A stretch of DNA of 64,000 nucleotides from Acanthamoeba castellanii str. Neff (Eukaryota; Discosea; Longamoebia; Acanthamoebidae). Shown piece by piece: positions 22,072-33,137 of this stretch (positions within the stretch are counted from its first letter, which is position 1; every line of letters starts with the position of its first letter). The DNA lies in assembly GCF_000313135.1 (NCBI RefSeq), contig NW_004457442.1, positions 300,917 to 364,916 of the forward strand. The letters are read 5' to 3'. Under the pieces are notes generated by a model. It was not told the origin of the DNA, ran no database searches, and worked only from the letters and a program-made list of their open reading frames with translations. The position numbers were made by a program, and so were the translations under genes.

Positions 22072-22413
22072 CTCTGGTCTGGTGATGCTTAAAAGTGTGG
22101 ATGGAGAGAGCGGGAGGTTGTGCAGCTTTATAAGCCAAGTCCTGAGCACTCGCGGGAGTGTCGCTGGGAGCCCAGAGGCTAGTAGGCCGGCTCTTCTCTG
22201 GATCGTCCCTTGCTTCGACCATCTCAAACAGGCCACCACCGCACCTGCTGGTTGGGCACCCAACTGTGCTGGACGAGTCACAACCTCGATCCATGGAAGC
22301 GTGGTTGGAGGTCTGGCCATACATTATTCCTCACTTGTTACAGGGCAGGTGGCTGCTTTGCTGGTTGGTCGATGACAATTAAAACGAAAACCGGTTTGGC
22401 TGTTTTTTGTTGG
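22072..22413. other. intergenic, promoter of paralogue D
   Basis: Spacer between the start of paralogue D and the stop of the F-box/SPRY gene, both on the minus strand. Apart from the TATA-like element at 22127-22133, no gene or repeat is evident. Confidence 0.45.
22127..22133 (-). promoter_or_regulatory. TATA-like element of paralogue D
   Basis: TTATAAA on the minus strand, about 55 bp upstream of the start codon. The other three paralogues show no equally clear element. Confidence 0.45.
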
Positions 22414-24098
22414 CTAAGGAGGCGGGGGGTTGGTGGTGGTGGTGCAAGAGAGGGCTTGGCTCTTCTTGAGGGCCGCATCGAGGCCCTTCTTGCCGTGGTA
22501 GACGAAGGTGACCGCCTCGCCCTGGCCCAGGAAGCAGTACGGGTACATGCGCATGTCCGGGTCGTCCCGCAGGACCTCGATTCGCGACCGGGTCGCGATC
22601 GGTACGCCGTTCTTGTAGAAGTACAGGAAGGAGGGGCTGGAGGAGGAGCCCTTGGTGGGGGCAGACCCCTGGTGGTCGGCCGCCAGGTTGATGAGGATGC
22701 CCAGACTGTCGCCCTTGCGCCAGCGCGGGAACTTCTTCTCCGTAAGGAGCAAGCCGCTGAGCCCACGTACGTATGTCAGCAGTTTAAATATATTTAAATA
22801 TACATTCACAACATATTCACATATCTAAACATAATAAAAAATCACATTTCTCTTTGTAATATATATTAGCAGATGTAAAAGAATGTGTTGAGGGAGTAGG
22901 TACCGAACGTAGACGTTGCCGTCGTTGTACCATCCAATGCCGCGGTCCTTGGCGGTCCAACCGCTCAGGTAGGACCGCGAGGTGTCGATACCGCTGCGAT
23001 CACAGGACAGGAGCCATGAGCGAACCCACGATCAGGGGGACGGTTGAGCAAACGTCGAGCGAGGCGCGTACTCATTGGCGACACCAAAGGCCTGATAGGT
23101 GGCGGCGGGCTCCTCGTCGATGCGCACCTCAAAGTAGTGCATGCCCCGATTGACCCCTGGTCACCATTGCGCACACGAGAAACGGTTGAGTTTCTTCTTC
23201 TTCTTCTTCTTCTTCTTCTTCTTCTTCTTCTTCTTCTTCTTCTTCTTCTTCTTCTTCTTCTTCTGTTGGTGTGAACGAGCTTACAGAAGAAGAAGAAGAA
23301 GAGAGAGAGAGATGGGGTACCGCGAGAGCCACGCACGGGGCAGTAGGTGGAGAGATGACACTTGGCGGAGAGCCCGTCGTTGCTGAGCCGGATGTTGTGG
23401 TGCTTGCCCGCCTCGTCCCAGCCCCACCTGAGCTCATCCAGACAACAAAGAAGCCATGAGCTCGAAATCGTAGCACACGCACACGCACACGCACGACACT
23501 CATGCACGTCACATGTTGTGTCTTGTGCGTGACCACAGTGTACCTGTAAACACGCTTGTAGATGTCGATGGTGGGTTCTTCGGTGTTCTGCGCAGTGATG
23601 AGGCCAAAGTCCTGCTGCACCAGCTGCTTCCACAGCTTGCCGTCTGTGGCCACTGTTCGCAGCGGCGAGCACACCTGCATACCAAGAATTAAAAAAGAAA
23701 AAAGATTCTGGTTAGGATCATTTTATTGTTTATCCACGAAATGATTGCAATTATGCCAGGGATAATTAATAATTACAAAATAAAACTGACATAACAAAAT
23801 AGCACAATAAAATATAGGCCTGTACTGGCAGACTGTAGAATAATCAATAATCAAGAAAGGGAATATTGGGCACAAAAGATAGCCTTCCATTTACCTGCTG
23901 CAGGCGGCATAGGTCGGTGTGAAGTAAATAGCCGAAGATCTCTACGAGGATCTCGGGCGGAAGCCCCAACAGATCGCAAACTGTAGAAATCGAGGCGGCC
24001 TTCAGCGCAAGCATCATCTCCTCACTATCCGCTGCAGTAGAAGAGGAGGAGGTCACACACGCCGTAGCGGGCGTTGCCCGGGCAAGAAGCTCAGCCAT
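22414..24098 (-). CDS. F-box/SPRY protein
   Basis: Likely substrate receptor of an SCF E3 ligase. An N-terminal leader of about 40 residues precedes a canonical F-box (GLPPEILVEIFGYLLHTDLC, RLQQVCSPLRTVATDGKLWK). After WGWDEAGKHHNIRLSNDGL comes a SPRY domain: GMHYFEVRIDEEPAATYQAF, GVANEGIDTSRSYLSGWTAK, GIGWYNDGNVYVR, KGDSLGILINLAADHQGS, FLYFYKNGVPIATRS and PYCFLGQGEAVTF. The layout resembles FBXO45-type F-box/SPRY receptors, though the order alone does not prove orthology. Six or so exons; the intron between KCHLSTYC and the GMHYFE exon holds a long TTC repeat. The donor of that intron is ambiguous (two in-phase candidates near 23318-23337). Ends in a short Thr/Pro tail. Confidence 0.85.
23192..23312. 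repeat. (TTC)24 facing a (GAA)n/GA tract inside an intron
   Basis: 23192-23263 is a pure run of 24 TTC units. About 20 bp later, 23285-23312 is a GAA run passing into GA repeats. The two are complementary, so the intron RNA (and the DNA) can fold into a hairpin of at least five GAA/TTC triplets. Both lie inside an intron of the F-box/SPRY gene. Confidence 0.9.
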
Positions 24099-24230
24099 CC
24101 AATCGTGTAAATAAATAAGATCTTGATTTTTGTTTTAACGTTTCTGGCGCATTCTTTGTTTCTGCGGTAGGGTGTGTCGACAATAAACGGCCATTGGTGA
24201 TGCTGACGTCATCTTCGACTTTCGGTCAGA

Positions 24231-25153
24231 TCAGGGGAGGTGCTGGAGGAGCACGCGGCGCATGTTGCCGCCCATGACGAGGAGGACCTCGTCGGGCGTG
24301 AGGCCGGCCTGCAGGAGCCCGTTGGTGATCTGCACCAGCTGCGAGGTGTCGAAGGGCGTCGCCACGGTCCCGTCAAAGTCGCTGCCCAGGCCCACATGCT
24401 CCACCCCCACCAGGTCCCTGCACACCGCGTGAGATGGACACCGACACGACACGACACGACACGACACGACACGACACGACACGACACGACACGCACTTGA
24501 TGTATTTGATGGTGTTGATGATGCCCTCGAGCTCGGTCTCGCCGCAGATGGCCGGGCGGAAGTAGGCCACGCCCAGCACGCCGCCGGAGCGGGCGATTCC
24601 CTTGACCTCCTCGTCGCCCAGATTCCTCTGATTGTCGCACACACCACGCACCCCTTCTCTCGCCAGTCCCGCCCGGGTATGGTCAGGTAGTGTGTCGTGT
24701 GTCGTGTGTCGTGTGTCGTGTGTCGTGTGTCGTGTGTCGTGTGTCGTGTGTCGTCGTGTGTGTGCGTGTGTGCGTGTGTGTGCGTCGTGAGTGTGTGCGG
24801 CATGGTACCGGTGTGTGAGCTGAGGATGGGGCGGGTGGCGATCTTGGCGAGGTCCAGGATGGCGTTTTGCGAGGCGTGGGCGACGTCAACGAAGATCTTC
24901 TTCTCCTCCATCCGCGCCACCACCTCACGTCCGAACGGGGTGAGCCCGCCCTTGGCCTTTCCATGGGCACTCCCTGCATCATGACCCATGGTGGGGAGGA
25001 AAAAAAATGAGAACGACGGCGTTGTGTCGTGTGCAGTCGAGGTACGCACCAGCGAGGTCGTTGTCGAAGAAGTGCGCAAGGCCCATCATGCGCACGCCAG
25101 CATCGAAGAACACGTCCACATTGGTGATGTTTCCGTCCAGCGCGTGCAGCCCT

Positions 25154-25193
<40 letters not shown>

Positions 25194-26195
25194 ACACACA
25201 CACACACGACACAGCCAGCAGTTGACTGCTGTCAAAGGGCCGGCAGAGATGCGGTGGTGGAGAGTGGGTTACCTTCGATGCCGAGAATGGCGGCCACCTT
25301 CCTCCTGTCGGCCTCCCGGGCCTTGATGAAGGCCTCCAGATCGCTGCGGTCCCGCACCACCTGCAGCGTCCCGTTGGAGCGCCTCGCCAGGTCGTGCATG
25401 TTGTTGGCCTGAAAGAGCGTCCGGCCGGCATTGCTCCTCAGCGCCTCCCAGCCCCAGCCCTGCCACCACTCAAATCAGCCCGCCATCCAGGCGCGTGTCG
25501 TGCGTGCCGTGCGTGCCGTGCCCTGTCGTGTCGAGCTCGAGAGAGTGGGTGCCTGGGCGTACCTCGACGGCGACCTTGGGCGTGAGCTTGTCGATGGCGG
25601 GGTGGGTGGGGGCGTAGTTGGACTCGATGCTCTGGCCGTAGGGTACGCTGGTGACGATGGTGAACATCTGCAGCGCCACGTTGCCCTCCTGCAGGCGCGG
25701 CAGGTCGACGTGCGCCCACGCGTTGCGCTTGAAGAAGTCGCGCTTGGGCCACAGCAGCGTGTCCGCGTGCATGTCCACCACGAACGCCTTTTTGTGCAAG
25801 TCTGCATTTACATTATTTATTTATTTGTTTGTTTGTTTATTATTTATTGTTTATTATTTATTATTGCTGTGATTTGAGATAAATAAAAAAGATAGTGAAA
25901 GATCGAGGGTACCGTGAGCGCGAGAGGAGATGGCGGGCGAGTCGACGCGATGGATGGTGTTGAGGCCCACGTCGACCAGCATGGGGCCGAGGGCAACGAA
26001 GGTGCCCAGCGCAATGGCAAACGCCAGCGGACCGGCCACAGTGGTCCACCGCAGAGGCGCCCGACGACGCCCGCCCACGAGCGAACGCAGCAGCGGACGA
26101 AGCGAGAGCAGGCACCACACGAACGAGATGGCCAACGCCAAGCCCAGCGCTCGCAGCGCCCACTCGAACACGTTGCCGCCCAGGTACTTCTCCAT
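24231..26195 (-). CDS. membrane dipeptidase, peptidase family M19
   Basis: Zinc dipeptidase of the renal dipeptidase family. The N-terminus has two hydrophobic segments (ALGLALAISFVWCLL; VAGPLAFAIALGTFVALGP), suggesting membrane anchoring at the N-terminus rather than the C-terminal GPI anchor of mammalian enzymes. The catalytic domain begins VVDMHADTLLWPKRDF with the H-x-D metal ligands, then VAAILGIEG (bridging Glu), GVRMMGLAHFFDNDLAGSAH, GLTPFGREVV, KIFVDVAHAS, RPILSSHTG, NLGDEEVKGIARSGGVLGVA, and VGLGSDFDGTVATP. About eight exons with GACAC-type simple repeats in introns. The start codon is only 25 bp from the left end of the inserted mobile element, so that element must supply or displace its promoter. 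Confidence 0.92.
24442..24493. repeat. pentanucleotide tandem repeat (CGACA)n
   Basis: About ten copies of the pentamer cgaca in an intron of the dipeptidase gene. Transcribed sense is TGTCG. Confidence 0.9.
24691..24753. repeat. heptanucleotide tandem repeat (TGTGTCG)n
   Basis: About nine copies of tgtgtcg in the next upstream intron of the dipeptidase gene. A further AC dinucleotide run of about 36 bp lies at 25155-25190 in the following intron. Confidence 0.9.
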
Positions 26196-26220
26196 CCTTC
26201 ACTTAGAAAATTAAAGATAA

Positions 26221-26254
26221 CCCCACTGTCTGCCTGTGTTACTTGAACTAGTTT
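26221..26254 (+). repeat. left terminal inverted repeat
   Basis: Begins CCCCACTGTCTGCCTGTGTT and continues to 26254. It matches the reverse complement of 32985-33018 at 33 of 34 positions (mismatch at position 11, T versus G). The repeat starts 25 bp upstream of the dipeptidase ATG. Confidence 0.9.
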
Positions 26255-26571
26255 AGGGCTTGGCGGCCTGAAAAAGTGGCAGACACGTCGCAGACAGCCT
26301 AAATATCCCGACGGGCGGCACGGATGGTAGAAGCGGGTGTCAAAAAAAATAAAGGATACCACATAGTAAGGCTCCAACTCTGGGCGCTTGCACACCCTTG
26401 TCTGGGCGTAGAAAGACTGTGGAATGCACAATAGATGAGAAGAGCAGGCCAGCAGTATTGGCTAGACATGTACAGGTTCCCACTCAGTATGTGCAGAGAT
26501 TTCAAGGGCTGGTTGATTGTATAAAACAGCCACCATGCCAATGCATTCTTCTTGCTCCAACAACCACCAGC

Positions 26572-29500
26572 TCCACATCACCATGGACCACAATACCCCT
26601 GCTCCTCAGGCCTTCGCTGAACTCCTGGTGGAGCACAACCTAGACATGAGACAGGTGCTGGGCCACCTGGCAGCAATGGCTGCACCCCAGGCAGTCAACC
26701 AAGCCCCCATCAAGACTGAGGCTCTGCCACCACATGGGATCCACCTAGACAAGATTGGTCACTTCAAGGTATGGTTGTCTGTGTGTTGAATAGCTGTGAC
26801 TTGTAATGGTAATGTGTGTGTATATGTGGTTGTGGGCATTGGGGGGGGGGAATATGGCAGGAGCAAAGTGACCACTTGATCACACGCTCAACAACTACCT
26901 TCAAGAAGGGAGTCATACAGCCTGAACTCAAGGGCTTGCCACAAGAGCTTGCCTGTGTTGAGTGGACATGGTCCATCAACGCTAACCTCACCAACTGCAT
27001 GTTTGCAGACATCCTCATCAATGTGGTGCAAGTGCTAGACAAGTGCAACACAAACTACATGGATGTACACAGGTTCTGCAAGCAGCACTACTTCAACTGA
27101 GACCTCAACTCATGCAAGTGTGTGATGCACCAAGCCAACTCCTATATTGCAGAAGTGACCTACATGTACATTGTCGCTGTCTGTTAAGCCAGTTGAAGTG
27201 AAGTCTTTACTAACACCCTAGACAGGGTCTTAATGGATCAGTTTTGTGGTGGGGCATCTTTGTGATGTTGCAGTTGTGGGAGCAGGTGACCCCCCCTGTG
27301 GAAGCTGAGATGATCTATGTGCCTGTCATTGAGACCTTTGATGCCATGCTGGCAGCAGCATGGCGTGACCTCTACAACCAGAACATTGACATGACCAACT
27401 ACAGGCACTGCCGCTTCAAGGGGAGGTGGATGTCAAAGGAGAAGGGGCCCATTGCAAAGTGCACTTGGTTGAGCTGTGCACATCACAAGGCTGAGAGTGA
27501 TGAGGAGGAGGAGGAGGAGGAGGGGGACAACAACGACAGCAATGGTGAGGAAGATGACAATGTGGAAGAGGAAGAAGAAGAGGACCAAAAGAGCTCCAAG
27601 ACACCCAAGAAGGTACAGACATCAACAATTTGTGTGTGCAATCTAACCTGGAGCTTTGTGTAAGTGTAGTACACAATAGGTAGTGTCAACAACAGCCAAG
27701 ATCTTGCTTGTTGTGTATGGTACAACAAAAACAAGAAGACCAAGTGGACCTGGCAGGAGGCACAAGACAACCCCAACTTGGTGATGGAATCATGGTGTGG
27801 CAACTGGAGCACCACCAGACACTTTGTCACCAAGTGGTGTCTGGACTGGTATGTATTCCATGTCTTGCAAATTGCGCAACACACTCACCAGTGGCATGGA
27901 ATGTGCAGCAAGCCAAGAATGAGAAGCTTGCAGCAGAGGTGGTGGAGCTGAAGCAGAAGCTAGATGCCAAGGAGCAGCACCACCACCATCACAAGAAGTG
28001 CAAGCGCCCCAACACCCTGGCAGTGGCGGCCTATGAGGACCCCTTGATGCAAGAGCCATTGGAGAAGAAGGCCAAAGCAGACAAAACAGTACATGAACAC
28101 TAAACACATGGTCCAGCAGTGAGCTCATCATTCTAGCCCATGTGAAGGAAGACAAGATCCTAGCCAAGGTACAGCATCCTGCTGTGTCACACACGGCCTC
28201 CCCCCCTCAGAGTGACCAGGGGCTAGAGGCTGAAGCTGCCAGGCCTAGTGTATGCAAACTGTTCCTGTTGAGTGTATGTCCAGACACTATGCTAATTTGT
28301 CTATACAGATCACAGGCGTGCTCCTTGTGCACAACATGGAGCTGGAGCGCCCAACCAAGTCATGCGACAAGTGCTGTGCTGTGCTAGGCCCAGTGTTCAA
28401 GTGCATCACCTGTGCATTGCACGTCCCACTGTGCAACGTTGAAGTCTGCATGTGGTGCATCAGGCACCTGTGGACCAATGCTGACCACAGTGGCCACATC
28501 TGGCAGGTGGTGTACCAGCCCACTGATGTGGGTGTTGTGGTGGAAAGCCTCAGGCCTTGGCTCCAGGCATGAGTGCAGAGCCATGTGCCCACCTGCAAAG
28601 AGATAGACGCTGGCCTAATGCAGCAACTGGAGGTACATCTAGACATTTTTCTGCTCCAGTCTGGGAATGACTAAGTCTTGTCTGTGCAGGCCATTGGCTC
28701 CTGTGTACACAGCAAGGCGCTGGCGCCCACTGAAGAGCAAGGGCAGGAGTACAGTCAGCAAGAGAAGCAACAATCCTCATCAGGAACACCCAGCTTGGAG
28801 CCACAGAAATTCAAGGACAAGATTGGGTCGCAGGACAAAGAGAATGAAGGGGAAGGGGAAGAGGAAGAGGAAGAAGAGAACACAAAGCCTGGTACATGCC
28901 AGCCTCTCTCCCTCTTTCTCTTGTATCTTAACATGTGTTTGTGTCTTGTTGGCAGAGTCCAGTCACTGCACCATCATTGGCTGTTAAGGTATGCCACCAC
29001 CCCCAACTCTCAGTCTGCACATGTAGTACATGATGATGCAAGATCACAAGCTCATCAACAACCTGCAGCAAAGACGCCTTTGCGCCCAGCCAGCTCCTCC
29101 TCACAGGTGTACCACAGCTAGGCAAAACAGCAAGGACACCACCTCGTGAGGAACCTTGTGATCCTCTTCTCTTATGCAATAAACACACTTTCACCACAGA
29201 CAACAAGGTGATTGCTTCCTTGTCTAGACAATGCCTGGGCAGGTGGTACTGCAGATCACAGGTGGTTGTTTGAGGCCAACAAGAAAATAAACAAGATGAA
29301 GAGCAAGTGGCAGATGGAGCACAGCAACACTGCACCACGCCCTACCCCTATAGCACCACACCCTACCACTGGCATGCACCTGCGGCCACACATGCAACAC
29401 TATCAGCCCTGTTGGCTTATAGACTACGTGGTCTATACCCCCCCCTCACAAGTCACACCACCTCTCATGCATGAGCCCCCTTCTATCATCATCAATGAGC

Positions 29501-29913
29501 TGTGCTGTGAGTGAGATGAGCTCCTCCAGAAGTTGGCAGCGCAGAGGCAACTCCTGGAGGAGGCAACATCAACACTGAAGGCAGCAGACAAAGCTGTCAT
29601 CCACCACATCAGCACCTCCATCCTGATGGCCATAAAGACCACCTACTCCATGGCACCCATGGACATACAGGTTGGCTGCTCTGTGGAGTTCTATGATACC
29701 TTCACCCACAGGTGGACCAATTACACCCCTCAACGCCGCCACTCCAACTATGACACCTACCATCTTTGCACCAACATTGACCTGCTCCAGTCCATACTGC
29801 CAGGCTGGGAGCTCACCAGATTGACGTTGCTCATTGCTGAGGATGTGCTCACCTACTGCCTTGTTGCTTTGGCCAAGCACCTGATCTACAAATCTACTCA
29901 GTGGGCTGTGTGA
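26572..29913 (+). pseudogene. element gene 1: Cys-rich, ZZ-like finger and acidic domains, broken
   Basis: A chain of plus-strand exons that can be followed but not joined without breaks. It starts near 26572 with MDHNTPAPQAFAELLVEHNL. After an intron comes PELKGLPQELACVEWTWS and HRFCKQHYFN, then a TGA at 27098 where CGA would continue (DLNSCKCVMHQANSYIAEV). Next are AAWRDLYNQNIDMTNYRHCR, an acidic run, a coiled coil (LAAEVVELKQKLDAKEQHHH), and at 28350-28510 a Cys/His cluster C-x2-CC...FKCITC...LCNVEVCMWC...DHSGH that resembles a ZZ-type zinc finger. The last part is LLEEATSTLKAADKAVIHHI to LAKHLIYKSTQWAV, stop near 29911. It could be an accessory or DNA-binding protein of the element. Several frameshifts or undetected introns remain. 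Confidence 0.5.
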
Positions 29914-30309
29914 CCATGGGCCTGAGCTTCTTCTACCTTCCCAATCCACTTCCTGTACACTTCATTCCTTGCTACACTAAGGGCACCCCCTTCCACCAGC
30001 TCTTGTTCTACCAGGAACACCAGCCAACCACACACAAGCAGAAGGGAAGAGCGCAGAGGAGCCTGACCCTGAGGCCCTCACTGCAACTATACACAGCCCC
30101 ACTTCACCTTCCCCACATGCCCAAGCTAATGTCTACTCTTCCTCTCCACACAGCACATCTGACTCTGCCAATATGTGAACCACAGCTCTTGTTTATGCAT
30201 AAACTCATTTCCTGACCCAATTGTCCAGATGTGTCTGACTGGTGGCCACAGTGAACTTAGAGGCCTTGGCCATGGCTGTGGGCCTGGCCTTGGGCCTCTT
30301 CCTTGCCAG

Positions 30310-30942
30310 CTACTTCCCCAGGTGGATAGCACATGCTGGTGCAGTCCTCTTCCAACCAGCTGGCGTTGCTGCAGTCATGTCCTGGCGGTCATAGACTTCA
30401 TCCTCTTCATCCTCTATGAACAGAATCTTGTTGTCATTGTCAGCAGTGTCAGTCCATGGGTCCACCTCATGGTACCATTCCCCCCCACAGTTGATCCACG
30501 CCATTGACATCCTCTCAGCGCCTTCATCCTGGACCACACACAGGTATGTCCAGTCCTGTGGTGGGGCTTGTAGGTTGCTGAGGATGAAGGAGGCCTCCAC
30601 CAGCATCCAGTGTGGATCCTCAGTTGTCCCCAATTGCAGGAAGGGTGAGAGTGTCTCCCTCTTGTGAGCAAGGGCCTTGTAGTCATGGTCCTCACTCTCA
30701 GGATTGTCAATGTTGTCAATGAAAAGCTCAATGAAGACCTTCCATGGTGCAACTGTCCCAAAGGGACATTTGATGCCAAGGTGCTGGAATGCATGGTCAC
30801 ACATGTCCTGCTGCTGGTTGAGGAATGCCAAGAGCTTGCTGACGTAGGTGTCTGTGTGTGGAAGCCTGGTCCCAGGCCTGCAGCACAGCACAGGGTAATT
30901 GTATAGCTTGTCCTTCCTGGCTTCCCTTGCCTGTGTGGCCAT
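30310..30942 (-). CDS. element gene 2: intact frame of unknown function
   Basis: A single uninterrupted frame of about 210 residues on the opposite strand to genes 1 and 3. It starts MATQAREARKDKLYNYPVLC and includes LLAFLNQQQDMCDHAFQHLG, PWKVFIELFIDNIDNPESED, LSPFLQLGTTEDPHWMLVEA, MSMAWINCGGEWYHEVDPW and an acidic segment ILFIEDEEDEVYDRQDM. There is no recognisable motif. It is the least damaged gene of the element and may still be expressible. CpG is as depleted here as in the flanks. Confidence 0.5.
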   Translation of the reverse strand: MATQAREARKDKLYNYPVLCCRPGTRLPHTDTYVSKLLAFLNQQQDMCDHAFQHLGIKCPFGTVAPWKVFIELFIDNIDNPESEDHDYKALAHKRETLSPFLQLGTTEDPHWMLVEASFILSNLQAPPQDWTYLCVVQDEGAERMSMAWINCGGEWYHEVDPWTDTADNDNKILFIEDEEDEVYDRQDMTAATPAGWKRTAPACAIHLGK

Positions 30943-31122
30943 GGTCACTTGCTCTTGCTGTGGTGGTCCCCCAATGGCCACTGGGCCTAGACATGACTGC
31001 CCTTTTGCTTGAATGTAACAGTTTGTCTATGACTTTTCCCCTGGTGCTGCTTCAACCCCTGTGGACTCTGCACTGGCAGATGGAACAAAGTGGTGTCTAG
31101 CATTGATACTCCTATTCTCACA

Positions 31123-32769
31123 ATGCAGTGCAACAAGCTTGCTGCCAAGGTTAGCGCCACCACCACTGCCCTCATGCAGATCTGGGGCTTTGATGGACGC
31201 CAACACTATGCCCTGGCCCACATGCTTGCCACCTACTTCACCTTCAAGCCAGCAGCCCTTCTCAAGGAAGTCATTGCCCTCAGCCTGACCGTGCCAGACC
31301 AGCAGCAGTCTCTTGATCATGTGCTCCTCACCAACCTGCAAGACCTCCTCACCCAACCTCTCCATGGAGCTGCAATCATCAGGGCGTTGGTCTCTCCTTC
31401 AGTCAGTACAAACGCCTCATCTTCTACCTTGGGAAGGATCCCCACAACCCTCAAAATCGTCCTCTCCACTTGTCTACTGGTATGTCTTCTACTCCTACTC
31501 ACTGATGTCTGCTCACTCTTCTCATCTTCAGGTTCACCAGTTCCCCATCTCCTCCCATCAGTGGAGTCTGTTCACTCCTTCTGGCATGACAAGATCACCA
31601 AGGTCTGTGGTTTGTGGACATTTGTGTTGAATGGTCATGCTGCAACAGTCTCAAGCCATCCTTCACTGTGCCCGTCACCCTTTGAGTGTGCTCCAACGAT
31701 CCAATGCTTCAGTTCTTCCTCCAGCAAGGGCCAAGCTCAACAGAATGGTGCTGCATCTACTGCTTTTGGCTGCGCCACTTCCCTGGCTCACAATCCTCCC
31801 AGCTGCTTCATGTTGATGTCATGCGCAGACAGGCCACCACACAGGGCCTGGGAGGCTATCCAGATCCCTCTCACACTGAGCCCCTGGTCAAAGGTGTCAA
31901 GCCTTACAACATCATGTTCTGTGTTTTACATGCACTCACCCACATTGGCGACCTGGTGGTCAACTGGCTCCACAACTGGACAATGAACCAGCCAGACCAC
32001 CAAGTCCTTTTGGTCAAGGTAAGCTGACTGTGCCTCACCCCCTCATCCCTCATCCCTCTGCTTGCTCACATTGCCTTTCTCCCTTCCCTCAAAGCTCAAC
32101 TCTGTCTTGTTTGGCCAATGGGTGCACCTCGCCATCTCTGACATGGCGCCCATGCAAGGCTGGCACCTAAAAGGTTGCCATGCAGCTGCTCTTCTCAAGG
32201 TACTTCCTTCTCCCTTTGTCTTGCCCTCACATCTGCACAATTTCAACTTGTCTCAACAGGCCTTCCCCACAATCTGCACTGCAGTTGGGGTTCCACTGGA
32301 GGTGGCTGACTGTGTGGAATCAGTCCACCACCTGTTCCACATCATGTACATCTTCAACCCATTCCTCCCTTCTCACAAGGAAGATATGGTGTGGTTCCAG
32401 GCGAACATGAGGCAGGTCATGGAGACCTTCACCACCATCATCTGCAGCCACCATCAGCCCAACTATGTGCATGAGATCACTGAGCATGCCACCAACCTTC
32501 TCAGTGCTGGGGGGCTCTGCCCCTTCTGCAACGACACACAGGAGACCCTTCAGTGCATGCTGAAGGCCGCCTTCCACAACTGGTCTCCCCACTACAGTGG
32601 CACCTCCACCATGGACATGCTTTGGATGGTGTGGGAGCAGTGGTTTATGAGGATGCAGGTCTGTGTCCTTGAAGGCTGTGCATTGATTCCCTTCCTCAAC
32701 ACTGACCTCAAGCGCCAGCTCAGCATTGAGGCCCTCCTCTCTTCCCCCTCTACTGCTGGCGTTGTCTAG
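31123..32769 (+). pseudogene. element gene 3: candidate transposase, broken
   Basis: The first part (MQCNKLAAKVSATTTALMQI, HALAHMLATYFTF-type helices) is in one frame. The continuation (DPMLQFFLQQGPSSTEWCCI, QLLHVDVMRRQATT, KPYNIMFCVLHALTHIGDLV) lies in another from about 31690. After two short introns comes FPTICTAVGVPLEVADCVES, SHHQPNYVHEITEHATNLLS and LLSAGGLCPFCNDTQETLQC, with a stop at 32767-32769. Conserved-looking acidic and His residues around HVDV and VLHALTHIGD could belong to an RNase H-like catalytic core, but this is inference and no superfamily signature was recognised. The shift of frame near 31690 means the copy is probably inactive. Confidence 0.45.
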
Positions 32770-32984
32770 CTCTGTCTGATCATGTTCAGATGGTCTCTCT
32801 CACACCTCCACCTCATTTCTCTTCTCTTTTCTTTTGTATCAACCACATGTCTTGAACTGCCATCTCTCTTGTCTACCAAGATCTCCCACAAAGCTCTTCC
32901 CTCCAAAACGCTGTTGTCTGGAAACCTATGGCATTTCCCCCCCCTTTGCTTTCCCCTTTCGTCTAGCAGCTTCCGTAGAAGACC

Positions 32985-33018
32985 AAACTAGTTCAAGTAA
33001 CACAGGCCGACAGTGGGG
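32985..33018 (-). repeat. right terminal inverted repeat
   Basis: Reverse complement of the left repeat with one mismatch. It lies 119 bp beyond the stop codon of the RNA ligase gene, so the element sits between the promoter of the dipeptidase and the terminator of the ligase without cutting either reading frame. Confidence 0.9.
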
Positions 33019-33137
33019 AACTGTATTTTTTCTTTTGTTATTCATTTTCAATTATCATTTTTCGCTTTTAGGTAATTTGTAGAGCATTTATTTTGCTGGG
33101 ACAAAAAGAGGGGTGCGCATGGCCACGGGAGCGGACG

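Larger units (their letters stand above)
26221..33018. mobile_element. 6.8 kb CpG-depleted DNA transposon with 34-bp terminal inverted repeats
   Basis: The ends are inverted repeats of 34 bp with one mismatch (26221-26254 and 32985-33018), starting CCCCACTGTC. Composition changes sharply inside: 26581-26760 has one CpG in 180 bp, while a host exon such as 36121-36180 has ten in 60 bp. The interior carries three gene-like regions: one on the plus strand (26572-29913) with Cys-rich and acidic domains, one on the minus strand (30310-30942), and one on the plus strand (31123-32769). Several frames are broken, some by TGA where CGA would continue the protein. No clear target-site duplication is visible (left flank ...gataa, right flank aactg...). 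The size and gene content point to a large cut-and-paste element; I could not place it in a superfamily. Confidence 0.8.

Noticed and set aside
24442..24753. Regular repeat arrays that could look like a CRISPR array
   Set aside because: Units are 5 and 7 bp without spacers of unique sequence; they are intronic simple repeats in a eukaryotic genome.
26221..26254. PiggyBac, hAT, Harbinger or CACTA assignment from the terminal repeat
   Set aside because: None of the required target-site duplications (TTAA, 8 bp, TAA, 3 bp) is present at both ends.
28350..28510. Cys cluster of the element read as a KDZ-transposase CxC domain
   Set aside because: Spacing fits a ZZ-like finger at least as well, and no KDZ catalytic block was found; superfamily left open.
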